DNA of 64,000 nucleotides, taken from contig CAYUSP010000001.1 in the NCBI GenBank assembly GCA_964447405.1, positions 558,001 to 622,000 on the forward strand, in the 5' to 3' direction. The DNA comes from JALNZF01 sp964447405 (GTDB lineage: Bacteria > Nitrospirota > UBA9217). The position numbers and the translations under genes are program-made. The notes under the pieces were generated by a model. It was given only the letters and a program-made list of their open reading frames with translations. It ran no database searches and was not told the DNA's origin. This document shows, piece after piece, positions 37,577 through 45,338 of this stretch. Every line of letters starts with the position of its first letter. Position 1 is the first letter of the stretch.

Positions 37577-37983
37577 TATTCATTCGTCGAAGCCATCAGC
37601 CGTTCCCTGTCTTTGAACAGCATATCGCATTTATTGGCATAGAGCTTTAATACGACTCCCTTGCCGAAGGTATGGTGATTGACAATGTCGCCTACGCGGT
37701 ATCTCGCAGCAATCGTATAATCGCGTTCTTTGCCTTTTGCCCCTGCAAGGCCTGCTGCCCAGATGATTTCCGCTGTTGCTACTTCTCCAGCGCCTTTTTT
37801 CACTCGCGGTTTACGAGTTTTTTGAGCATCGAGAGGATTCTTGAATTTATGCGTGCTGCCGCAGCTCTTGCATCTTACTTTAGCCGTCAGAATGCCTTCC
37901 ATGGTCATGATGGTATGGTCAAGATTCTGCTTGCACTTCCCGCAATATGAACCGATGTTTTGCCCTACCGAAGTCTGTTCCAT
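37576..37983 (-). CDS. Zinc-ribbon protein with C-terminal Tudor/CarD-like domain
   Basis: A 135-residue protein. Two CX2C pairs (YCGKCKQ and RCKSCGSTH, residues about 14-43) form a zinc ribbon. A lysine-rich linker (about 50-65, KTRKPRVKKGAG) suggests nucleic acid binding. The C-terminal 40 residues (RYRVGDIVNHHTFGKGVV ...) resemble the small beta-barrel seen in CarD-like and UvrD-C-terminal domains that contact RNA polymerase or nucleic acids. The start is set by AAGGAGG at 37992-37998; the upstream extension to 38037 was rejected. No exact family name is recognised. Its position next to the cold shock gene on the same strand hints at a role in transcription or stress. Confidence 0.72.
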   Translation of the reverse strand: MEQTSVGQNIGSYCGKCKQNLDHTIMTMEGILTAKVRCKSCGSTHKFKNPLDAQKTRKPRVKKGAGEVATAEIIWAAGLAGAKGKERDYTIAARYRVGDIVNHHTFGKGVVLKLYANKCDMLFKDRERLMASTNE

Positions 37984-38165
37984 AATAAACACCTCCTTAT
38001 TCCAATGAGTATCTGTTCGCTTCAGGATCGCTGCCATTGATGATATTATGCATTTAAAGCGGCTATTGGAGAAACTGCCTATCCCGTAGAGGCCAGCTCA
38101 TGGCATCATTCTCCATCGTACCCGGTTGAAAGGTTTAATTCATTTTAGTATAAGGGTACGTAGTG

Positions 38166-38197
38166 AAAAAAAACAGGCCCTGAATAATCAGGGCCTG
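38166..38197 (-). terminator. Rho-independent terminator of the cold shock gene
   Basis: On the minus strand a 10-bp perfect stem CAGGCCCTGA/TCAGGGCCTG (38188-38197 with 38174-38183) with a 4-nt loop is followed by eight Ts (38166-38173), 21 bp after the csp stop. Confidence 0.95.
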
Positions 38198-38217
38198 CAA
38201 AGGTATAAGCGTTTTGC

Positions 38218-38418
38218 TTAGAGCTTTACAACATTGGCTGCTTTGGGGCCTTTAGGTGAGTCGACAACGTCGAACTGCACTTGCTGGCCTTCGGCCAACG
38301 ACTTAAAGCCGCTGTCCTGAATGTCGCCGAAATGAACGAACACATCGCCGCCTTTTTCACGGGTAATGAATCCAAAACCTTTGGAATCATTGAACCACTT
38401 TACAGAACCTGTCTCCAT
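38218..38418 (-). CDS. cspA: Cold shock protein, CspA family
   Basis: A 66-residue single cold shock domain that binds single-stranded RNA and DNA. RNP1 KGFGFI and RNP2 VFVHF are intact, with the family start GSVKWFNDSKGFGFI. A strong Shine-Dalgarno AAGGAGGT lies 8 nt before the ATG. The gene has its own promoter, about 108 nt of leader containing an intrinsic-terminator structure, and a strong 3' terminator, so it is a self-contained regulated unit. Confidence 0.96.
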   Translation of the reverse strand: METGSVKWFNDSKGFGFITREKGGDVFVHFGDIQDSGFKSLAEGQQVQFDVVDSPKGPKAANVVKL

Positions 38419-38426
38419 GATGAGCT

Positions 38427-38461
38427 ACCTCCTTTTCGTGAATTGAAGTGACGGAAAAGGA
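38427..38461 (-). promoter_or_regulatory. Possible Shine-Dalgarno-sequestering hairpin in the csp leader
   Basis: On the minus strand TCCTTTTC (38454-38461) is perfectly complementary to GAAAAGGA (38430-38437), which overlaps the csp ribosome binding site AAGGAGGT (38427-38434). The loop is 16 nt. It could control translation in response to temperature or RNA chaperones. Confidence 0.45.
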
Positions 38462-38462
38462 T

Positions 38463-38497
38463 AAAAAAAACGCCGCAAAGTCTATCTGTCTTTGCGG
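38463..38497 (-). terminator. Intrinsic terminator (attenuator candidate) inside the csp 5' leader
   Basis: Minus-strand stem CCGCAAAG (38490-38497) / CTTTGCGG (38473-38480) with a 9-nt loop, then CG and eight Ts (38463-38470). It lies downstream of the csp promoter and upstream of the ribosome binding site, so transcription must read through it to express csp. Alternatively it ends a short RNA of about 60 nt. Confidence 0.78.
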
Positions 38498-38532
38498 TTT
38501 CCCTACAAGAACATCCGGAACTTCTGATATCT

Positions 38533-38561
38533 ATAATGCCCTTTTGGTAACGAAATGTCAA
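38533..38561 (-). promoter_or_regulatory. Sigma-70 promoter for the cold shock gene
   Basis: Minus strand: TTGACA (38556-38561), a 17-bp spacer and CATTAT (38533-38538). The predicted transcription start is about 38526. Confidence 0.75.
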
Positions 38562-38861
38562 GGATTATTATCGACACCACGTTCGCGATAGGGCTGTGAT
38601 TTCTCATGAGAGAATGCAGAAGTTGTCACATGTATGATAAAAGCCAATCACCGGTTAGTTGCTGCTGTGATATCTCATCTCAATCTCTCATAGCAGGATG
38701 TAGCGGGTAATCCAACAACGAATTTCTTTTCATATTGCACAAACTTTGATATATTTACGCCATAGTCGAAAACCACCCATCCACTATAATGACGAATTTT
38801 AGTGACATCGCCCAAACAACACTATTTTCTCAATAGTTAGATTCAGATGCCCGGAGAAGAC
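38562..38861. other. Intergenic region upstream of the cupin gene
   Basis: About 300 bp without a gene, AT-rich. A perfect TATAAT on the plus strand at 38785-38790 could be the -10 of the cupin gene's promoter, but no good -35 accompanies it. No repeat, RNA gene or riboswitch was recognised. Confidence 0.4.
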
Positions 38862-39359
38862 ATGAAACAAATAGACAATGACTTGCTTGACTTACTCTCA
38901 AAACAAGCAGGTAATTCGATGCGCAAACGTGCTCATTTCAATTTTCATCCTACCCTTGATGATCCTATTCAACGCTTATGCGTTTCCATCGAACCAGAAA
39001 CCTATATCCAGCCGCATCGGCACGCTGATCCTGATACGTGTGAAATATTCATCATGCTTCGAGGCCAGGCAATTGTTCTTTTCTTTGATGATGAGGGTAG
39101 GGTTGTCGATTACGCTGCGTTGAACGCAGGAGGTCCCGTTCTCGCCATCGAAATCCCTCCCCGGGTAATGCATACGATCGCTTCTCTCGAAAAGGGGTCA
39201 ATATTCTTCGAAGTCAAGCATGGTCCCTATGTTCGCCCGAAAATGGGAAATGTCGCTTTATGGGCACCTGCTGAGGGTGATTCGGATGTAGCTGAATTTG
39301 TGAACTGGTTCGGTGTTGCACGGATCGGTGACCATGCTCCGACGCGTTCAGGTAAATAG
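38862..39359 (+). CDS. WbuC-type cupin-fold metalloprotein
   Basis: A 165-residue cupin. The N-terminus MKQIDNDLLDLLSKQAG and RAHFNFHPTLDDPIQRL match WbuC-like proteins, and the metal-binding cupin motif PHRHADPDTCEIFIMLRG is near residue 55. WbuC is usually found in O-antigen or LPS loci and its reaction is unknown. A GGAG site supports the ATG at 38862; an ATG at 38847 would add five residues not typical of the family. It is isolated here, followed at 125 bp by rimP. Confidence 0.8.
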   Translation: MKQIDNDLLDLLSKQAGNSMRKRAHFNFHPTLDDPIQRLCVSIEPETYIQPHRHADPDTCEIFIMLRGQAIVLFFDDEGRVVDYAALNAGGPVLAIEIPPRVMHTIASLEKGSIFFEVKHGPYVRPKMGNVALWAPAEGDSDVAEFVNWFGVARIGDHAPTRSGK

Positions 39360-39444
39360 ACGGATAATCACCTTCGGAGTACTTTTTCCTTGCATTCCTC
39401 AACACGCTGTGTTAAAAAGTGACAACACTCTGGGCAGTGTCTCT

Positions 39445-39477
39445 AAGAGTGGGCATTTTGCCCACTCTTTTTGTTTG
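39445..39477 (+). terminator. Terminator hairpin just before rimP (rimP leader-like attenuator)
   Basis: A perfect 10-bp stem AAGAGTGGGC (39445-39454) / GCCCACTCTT (39460-39469) with a 5-nt loop and a T-rich tail ends 8 nt before the rimP start and touches its GGAG site. It may terminate the cupin transcript or attenuate the rimP-nusA operon. A weak possible promoter upstream is TTGCAT (39390-39395), 17 bp, TAAAAA (39413-39418). Confidence 0.85.
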
Positions 39478-39484
39478 GAGCAAT

Positions 39485-39949
39485 ATGGCGGGAATTGATG
39501 ACCAGATTCGGGGTATCCTGGATCCCATCCTTGCATCCCTCGGTTTAAGCCTGTGGAGCATGGAGTACAAAAAACAGGGTCCTCAATGGCTTCTCAGGAT
39601 ATATATCGAGAGGGATCCTGGTGGGGTAACCCTGAACGATTGTGAGGCGGTCAGCAGGGACCTGGGAACAGCGCTCGATGTGGAGGAAATCATTCAACAC
39701 GAGTATACACTTGAGGTATCATCTCCCGGGTTGGACCGTACCCTGTCAAAGCCTGAACACTTTGCCAGGTTCACCGGCAGTATGATAAGAATTAAAACAT
39801 TCCAGCCGATCAACGGGCAGAAGGTATTCCGAGGCAGGTTGCTCGGATTGGGGAATGACATAGTCCGACTTGAAATCGAGAAGGAAGGTGTCCTGGAGGT
39901 CCCTTTGAGTCAGATCACCAAGGCCTCCCTTGAAGTCGTTTTGACATAG
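39485..39949 (+). CDS. rimP: Ribosome maturation factor RimP
   Basis: A 154-residue protein needed for 30S subunit maturation. N-terminal alpha/beta domain (about 1-80, with VTLNDCEAVSRDLGTALD) and C-terminal Sm-like domain (about 85-154) are present. The signature LEVSSPGLDRTL joins them. The ATG at 39485 follows GGAG at 4 nt. The frame extends upstream to 39419, but that would run through the terminator hairpin. First gene of the nusA-infB translation cluster. Confidence 0.94.
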   Translation: MAGIDDQIRGILDPILASLGLSLWSMEYKKQGPQWLLRIYIERDPGGVTLNDCEAVSRDLGTALDVEEIIQHEYTLEVSSPGLDRTLSKPEHFARFTGSMIRIKTFQPINGQKVFRGRLLGLGNDIVRLEIEKEGVLEVPLSQITKASLEVVLT

Positions 39950-40031
39950 ATGAGTGATGCGTTCTTTAACGCGGACGAAGTCCGGCGTTTGCAGTCCATA
40001 ATCGAATAGTGATGCAGGAGGAAAAAGACCT

Positions 40032-41363
40032 ATGAGTCAGGAATTGATTCATGTGATAGACCAGATCAGCAAAGAAAAGGGAATATCACGAGAGATGGTG
40101 GTCGAAGCTGTTGAGTCGGCACTGGTGAGCGCGGCCAAGAAGAAGTACGGCACGCAGCGGATCGCAGTGCAGATCGATCCTAAACGCGGCGACATTATCA
40201 TGTATGCGTATAAAAAAGTCGTGCCTGTTGTGGCGAATCCTGATGAGGAAATAACTCTTGAAGAAGCTCAGACGCTCTACCCTGACGCTCAGATGGATGG
40301 GGAGGTCCCCCTCCAGGTTGAGTTCCAGGGCTTCGGTAGGATCGCGGCGCAGACCGCACGGCAGGTGATCGTCCAGAAGGTGCGTGAAGCAGAACGAGAC
40401 GTTATTTTGAAAGAATTCAACGAAAAGATCGGACAGCTGGTTAACGGCATTGTCCTTCGTCATGAGAAGGGTGCCTATTACGTAGATCTTGGCAAGACTG
40501 AGGCCGTTCTGCCTGCGCGCGAACAGGTGCAGCGAGAGAGCTACCGAAGGGGCGACCGTGTGCGCGCCTATGTCATGGAAGTCCGGGATACATCAAAAGG
40601 ACCTCAAGTTGTTCTTTCCCGCGCGCATCCAGAATTTGTGTCGCGGTTGTTCGAAATGGAAGTGCCGGAGATCTACGAGAACATAGTCGTGATCAAAGGT
40701 GTTGTACGGGAAGCGGGCGATCGTACCAAAATCGCAGTGGCTTCTAAAGACTCGCACGTTGACCCTGTAGGTGCCTGCGTGGGCATGAAAGGATCCCGCG
40801 TTCAGTCCGTGGTTCGAGAACTGCGCGGAGAGAAAATAGATATTATACCGTGGTCAGAGGACCCCAGAATATTCATAGCCAAGGCGTTAAGCCCGGCCGT
40901 GGTTGAAAAAGTGGGGGTGACCGAAGAAGACCGGTCGGCATTGACCGTTGTTGCCGATTCACAGCTCTCTCTTGCCATCGGTAAGAAAGGGCAGAACGTC
41001 AGGCTGGCTGCGAAGCTTACAGGATGGAAGATCGACATCCTGAGCGAGTCAGAATACGACCAGGAACGTCAGAAAGAACGAGAGCAGGAGATCGAAGCTG
41101 CCATTGTCGAAGAAACCCGCAAAATGGCAGAAGAAACGGAAGCGGCTGAACACAGGGATGAGCAGGCGGATGCGGCAGGTGCGTCATTGACCGTAATCGA
41201 TGGAGTAGGTTCGAAAACCGCACAACAGCTTATCGAAGCAGGGTATGATACTGTGGAAAAGATAGCCGCCATGTCGGACGAAGAGATTCTCGCTGTACCC
41301 GGAATCGGTGAAAAAACCGCGCAAAAAATACTGCTGTCTGCGCGCGCGCTCGTCAAAGGATAG
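40032..41363 (+). CDS. nusA: Transcription termination/antitermination factor NusA
   Basis: A 443-residue RNA polymerase-associated factor. Domains in order: NusA N-terminal domain (about 1-125), S1 (about 135-200), tandem KH domains (about 230-345, with GKKGQNVRLAAKLTGWKIDI), an acidic/Glu-rich linker, and a C-terminal helix-hairpin-helix region (about 385-443). A single HhH pair replaces the longer E. coli repeats. AGGAGG lies before the ATG. It is followed 11 bp later by ylxR/Q. Confidence 0.96.
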   Translation: MSQELIHVIDQISKEKGISREMVVEAVESALVSAAKKKYGTQRIAVQIDPKRGDIIMYAYKKVVPVVANPDEEITLEEAQTLYPDAQMDGEVPLQVEFQGFGRIAAQTARQVIVQKVREAERDVILKEFNEKIGQLVNGIVLRHEKGAYYVDLGKTEAVLPAREQVQRESYRRGDRVRAYVMEVRDTSKGPQVVLSRAHPEFVSRLFEMEVPEIYENIVVIKGVVREAGDRTKIAVASKDSHVDPVGACVGMKGSRVQSVVRELRGEKIDIIPWSEDPRIFIAKALSPAVVEKVGVTEEDRSALTVVADSQLSLAIGKKGQNVRLAAKLTGWKIDILSESEYDQERQKEREQEIEAAIVEETRKMAEETEAAEHRDEQADAAGASLTVIDGVGSKTAQQLIEAGYDTVEKIAAMSDEEILAVPGIGEKTAQKILLSARALVKG

Positions 41364-41374
41364 GCTCACTGGTC

Positions 41375-41956
41375 ATGAGCCGAATACCGGAAAGGACCTG
41401 TATCGGATGCAAGATGGCAAAATCCAAGGATGCCGTGGTAAGAATAATAGCCAACGACGCCGCGGTAATAATTGACTATCGAGAGAAACTTCCTGGCCGG
41501 GCAGCATATGTTTGCCCCCAGGTAGCGTGTATTGAAAATGCACTCAGCCGGGAACACCTGTCGCGGGCGCTTCACCACAAGGTGAATGTTCCCGACGTAC
41601 GAGTGTTCATAGAAAAACTAGCGGAATCGATCTTCGAAAAGATCAAAGCTCTCCTCGTGATGTCATTCAAAGCGGGAAAGCTGGCTGCCGGTTACTCAGC
41701 TGTACATGATGCTGTCGAAAAAAACAGGGTTCAGATGGTTATCTATGCATTGGACCTATCTGATGGTACCAGACAGAAAATTACGCCGGCAGACATGAAA
41801 CCATGCAGGCATGCAACATTGTTCACCAGGGATGAAATCGGAAGCCTGCTGAACCGGGAACTCGTTGGTGTAGTCGCGATCGAGGATCAGGGGCTCTCCG
41901 ACGCTGTCTGGAGAGAGATTGAAAGATTAAAGAACTTGAAAATAATCAGCGAGTAG
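41375..41956 (+). CDS. YlxR-YlxQ fusion: DUF448 RNA-binding domain plus L7Ae-like domain
   Basis: A 193-residue protein. Residues about 1-80 are YlxR (DUF448), with ERTCIGCKMAKSKDAVVRI and GRAAYVCP. Residues about 90-190 resemble the L7Ae/L30e/YlxQ fold, with SFKAGKLAAGYSAV, VQMVIYALDLSDGTRQKI and later NRELVGVVAIED. In Bacillus the two are separate genes between nusA and infB; here they are one frame in the same position. Both domains are thought to bind RNA. Confidence 0.85.
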   Translation: MSRIPERTCIGCKMAKSKDAVVRIIANDAAVIIDYREKLPGRAAYVCPQVACIENALSREHLSRALHHKVNVPDVRVFIEKLAESIFEKIKALLVMSFKAGKLAAGYSAVHDAVEKNRVQMVIYALDLSDGTRQKITPADMKPCRHATLFTRDEIGSLLNRELVGVVAIEDQGLSDAVWREIERLKNLKIISE

Positions 41957-41999
41957 AGTAAGATGCCAAATCAACAATTTCCCGGGGGTATGCGATTTT

Positions 42000-44531
42000 A
42001 TGACGGTTATCAGGGTTCATGAGTTGGCCAAAAAAATGGGGGTGGAAAGCAAGGATCTCGTCCCCGTGCTCGAGAAAATGGGCATTACGGGCAAAACTCC
42101 CTCAAGCGGGCTTGATGATAAAGAAGCCAAATCCCTGATTGAAAAGCTGAAGGCTCTCCGAAGGGAGAAGGAAAAAGACAAGGTCAAGAAGATTGAGAAG
42201 GACTCTGGCGACGCTGTTATTTCAAAAGAGGAACGGCAGAAGAAAGCTGCAGCCCTGATAGGTAAATTTTCTTCCAGCCTTGAGAAGCCGGGCGCCAAAC
42301 CTAAGCCAATACCGCTGCCTCCGAAGCCAACATTGCCAGCGCCGCCGATTATTCCCCCTGTAACCCAGGTTAAGCCGTCTCCGCCAATAAAGACAGAAGA
42401 AATAGTTGTTGTGCCCAAGGTGACGGCATCAGATCAGGCTTCCTCCGCCAGACCGGCGACTGTTCATCAGGGCAGACCCATGCCTGTAAACACAGCACGC
42501 CCGGCGCGTCCTTTTGGGCGGCCGACATTCGGATCACCCGTTCTTGAGCCTTCACAAGTGCCCCCGGCGTTAGTCCCCGTGCCAGGAAAACCATCGAAAA
42601 AGAAATGGCAGAAAAAGCAGCCAGAATTTGGCCAAAAGCAGGAACGGGAGTTCCGAGAGAAACCGTCCTTCAAGAAGCTTCCTGATCTGAAAACCCTGCC
42701 AGTGGGCAAAAAGCCTTTCAGGAAGGACGATAAACATACACAGCAGACCGACGTTGCGGAAATAACAAAACCGAGAAAGAAACTCGTCAAAATTCAGGAA
42801 GGCTGCACCATCAGAGAGTTTGCCGAGGTCATGGGCCAAAAGGTAGGTGACGTGATCAAAAAGCTCATGGCCATGGGCATCCTAGCAACGCAAAACCAGC
42901 CCATGGATATGGACGCCGCTATACTTTTGGCCGAAGGATACGGAGTTAAAGCAGAAGTGGCCAGCATTGAGTCAGCCGAGGATATTCTTGAGGAAAAGGT
43001 AGATGAGACGGAAAGCCAGGTCTCACGCTCCCCGGTAGTGACCATCATGGGCCATGTTGACCATGGGAAAACATCACTTCTTGATGCGTTCCGGGAAACG
43101 AATGTCGTGTCTCGGGAAGCAGGCGGCATCACACAGCATATCGGAGCATACCAGGTAAGTTTGAAGGGAAGAGACATTACCTTCCTCGATACGCCTGGAC
43201 ATGCTGCATTCACGGCAATGCGCGCGCGGGGAGCACAGGTCACGGATATTGTGATCCTGGTTGTAGCTGCAGACGACGGAGTTATGCCCCAGACCCGGGA
43301 GGCAGTGAATCACGCCAAGGCTGCGGGTGTTCCGATCATTGTTGCGATCAACAAGATCGACAAACCTGAGTCCAAGCCGGATCGAATCAAACAGGAACTG
43401 GCGGAATTCGAACTTACTCCGGAGGAATGGGGAGGACAGACCATCTTCTGCGAAGTTTCCGCTAAGAAGAAACTTGGGCTTGAACACTTGCTCGAAATGA
43501 TCCTGATTCAGGCGGATGTACTGGAGCTCAAAGCGAATCCCAACAAGATGGCCCGCGGCACGGTTATCGAGGCAAAACTGGACAGGGGACGCGGTCCGGT
43601 TGCCACGGTACTGGTACAGGCTGGTACATTGAAAGTTGGTGATTTTTTCGTCACCGGGGCTCAATTTGGCAAGGTGCGTGCTCTCATCAATGACAAGGGT
43701 GCGAGAATCGAGACAGCCGGGCCGTCCATGCCTGCGGAGGTCATCGGATTTTCAGCGGTGCCGCTTGCCGGTGAGCGGTTTATGGTGCTAGAGGAAGAGC
43801 GCAAAGCGCGTCAGATTGCAGAGGTACGCCAGGCAAAACAGCGGACGACACAAATGGCCTCTCAGAAAAAGGTCACGCTCGAAGATTTGCATTCCCAAAT
43901 ACAGGAAGGCATGGTCAAAGAGCTTAATATCGTACTAAAGGCCGATGTGCAGGGTTCAGCCGGTGCAATCGTTGATTCCCTTGAAAAACTGTCAACGCCG
44001 GCTGTAAAGCTGAGGGTCATTCACAGTTCGGTCGGAGCCATTACGGAGACCGACGTGATGCTTGCAGCAGCTTCCAACGCGATAATAATCGGGTTCAGCG
44101 TTCGTCCTGAACCCAAGGCCACTGACATGGCGCAGCGTGAGGGAGTCGATATACGGCTGTACAACATAATATATAACGCCATTGATGATATTAAAGCTGC
44201 AATGGAAGGCCTTCTCGAGCCGACGCTCAGGGAAAAGATTCTTGGGCACGCTGAAGTACGCCAAGCCTTCCACGTGTCCAAGGTGGGTACGATCGCGGGC
44301 TCCTATGTACTGGATGGTGTGATGACAAGGCAATGTGACGGGGTTCGCATTCTGAGAGACAATGTACTTGTCTATGAGGGGAAATTCAGTTCACTCAAGC
44401 GGTTCAAAGACGATGCGCGGGAAGTGCAGGCAGGGTATGAATGCGGCATTGGTATTGAGAATTTCAACGATATTAAAGTAGGCGATATCGTCGAGGCATT
44501 TATCATAGAAAAAGTTGCTGCAAAATTATAA
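42000..44531 (+). CDS. infB: Translation initiation factor IF-2
   Basis: An 843-residue GTPase delivering initiator tRNA. There is an N-terminal IF2_N module (about 1-50), then a long Pro/Lys-rich linker (about 90-250), then a second IF2_N (about 260-310). The G domain has GHVDHGKTSL (about 351), DTPGHAAF (about 400) and NKIDKP. Domains II to IV run to the end. The ATG at 42000 has only a distant GGGGG upstream, but the N-terminus TVIRVHELAKKMG is standard. Confidence 0.97.
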   Translation: MTVIRVHELAKKMGVESKDLVPVLEKMGITGKTPSSGLDDKEAKSLIEKLKALRREKEKDKVKKIEKDSGDAVISKEERQKKAAALIGKFSSSLEKPGAKPKPIPLPPKPTLPAPPIIPPVTQVKPSPPIKTEEIVVVPKVTASDQASSARPATVHQGRPMPVNTARPARPFGRPTFGSPVLEPSQVPPALVPVPGKPSKKKWQKKQPEFGQKQEREFREKPSFKKLPDLKTLPVGKKPFRKDDKHTQQTDVAEITKPRKKLVKIQEGCTIREFAEVMGQKVGDVIKKLMAMGILATQNQPMDMDAAILLAEGYGVKAEVASIESAEDILEEKVDETESQVSRSPVVTIMGHVDHGKTSLLDAFRETNVVSREAGGITQHIGAYQVSLKGRDITFLDTPGHAAFTAMRARGAQVTDIVILVVAADDGVMPQTREAVNHAKAAGVPIIVAINKIDKPESKPDRIKQELAEFELTPEEWGGQTIFCEVSAKKKLGLEHLLEMILIQADVLELKANPNKMARGTVIEAKLDRGRGPVATVLVQAGTLKVGDFFVTGAQFGKVRALINDKGARIETAGPSMPAEVIGFSAVPLAGERFMVLEEERKARQIAEVRQAKQRTTQMASQKKVTLEDLHSQIQEGMVKELNIVLKADVQGSAGAIVDSLEKLSTPAVKLRVIHSSVGAITETDVMLAAASNAIIIGFSVRPEPKATDMAQREGVDIRLYNIIYNAIDDIKAAMEGLLEPTLREKILGHAEVRQAFHVSKVGTIAGSYVLDGVMTRQCDGVRILRDNVLVYEGKFSSLKRFKDDAREVQAGYECGIGIENFNDIKVGDIVEAFIIEKVAAKL

Positions 44532-44580
44532 TCCTGCCGGTGTTCGCGAGCAGTGCACCGCGCACGTCGGAGAGCATTGA

Positions 44581-44862
44581 TTGTTTATTGGCGTTTGCAC
44601 CATAGAGATACAAGTTCCTGGCAGCGGCTCACTCAAGGATAAACGCCACTCCCTGCGCAGCCTGAAGGACAGAATCCGGAGCAGGTTCAACGTTTCAATT
44701 GCCGAAATCGAGGATAATGATCTCTGGCAGAAGGCTACCCTGGCAGTTGCAGCTGTTAGCAACGATAAAACCCACCTCAACCAGACAATGGACTATGTGC
44801 TGAACATGGTACGCGGCGTTCCTGACATTAGCCTGCTGGATTATCATATTGACCTGTTTTGA
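44581..44862 (+). CDS. ylxP: DUF503 / YlxP-like protein
   Basis: A 93-residue protein of the DUF503 family, regularly found between infB and rbfA, of unknown but probably ribosome-related function. Signature GSLKDKRHSLRSLKDRI at about 18-34 and later DLWQKATLAVAAVSND. The TTG start at 44581 follows GGAGAG. Confidence 0.9.
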   Translation: MFIGVCTIEIQVPGSGSLKDKRHSLRSLKDRIRSRFNVSIAEIEDNDLWQKATLAVAAVSNDKTHLNQTMDYVLNMVRGVPDISLLDYHIDLF

Positions 44863-44963
44863 GGCGGCAATCGGAAGTTATCAGCCAGAGAACAGAACTA
44901 CATCTGACCATTCGTTGAATCCATATATTCCCATTTTCCTGACTATTGCATCCTAATGAGCCT

Positions 44964-45338
44964 ATGTCTAAACCCACCTATAAAAGATCAGCGCGTGTCG
45001 GAGACCAGATGAAACAGGAAATCGCCGACATCCTGATGAAAAAGATCAAGGACCCCCGTGTTGGATTTGTTACCGTGACGGATGTTGATATTGCAGACGA
45101 CCTCAAGAACGCCAAGGTCTTTGTCAGCATCCTCGGTGCCGGCAAGGAGGAGACGCTAAAGGGGCTGACGAGCGCGGCTCCATTTATCCGGTCCGAGCTT
45201 GGGAAGCGCATTCGCCTCAAATACCTTCCCGAACTCCTGTTCCGATTCGACGGCACGGTTGAGCGCGGGGCGCATATCATGGAACTCCTCAGGGAGATCG
45301 AGGAAAAGAAAGAACACAAGGACGGGGATGATGAGTAA
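44964..45338 (+). CDS. rbfA: 30S ribosome-binding factor RbfA
   Basis: A 124-residue KH-fold cold-adaptation factor for late 30S assembly. Signature RVGDQMKQEIADILMKKI and KDPRVGFVTVTDV, and RFDGTVERGAHIMELL. A TTG at 44946 could add six residues; the ATG at 44964 was chosen. Its stop overlaps the start of nrnA. Confidence 0.94.
   Translation: MSKPTYKRSARVGDQMKQEIADILMKKIKDPRVGFVTVTDVDIADDLKNAKVFVSILGAGKEETLKGLTSAAPFIRSELGKRIRLKYLPELLFRFDGTVERGAHIMELLREIEEKKEHKDGDDE

Noticed and set aside
39419..39484. Upstream extension of rimP
   Set aside because: It would translate through the terminator hairpin and adds residues not found in RimP; ATG 39485 has a ribosome binding site.
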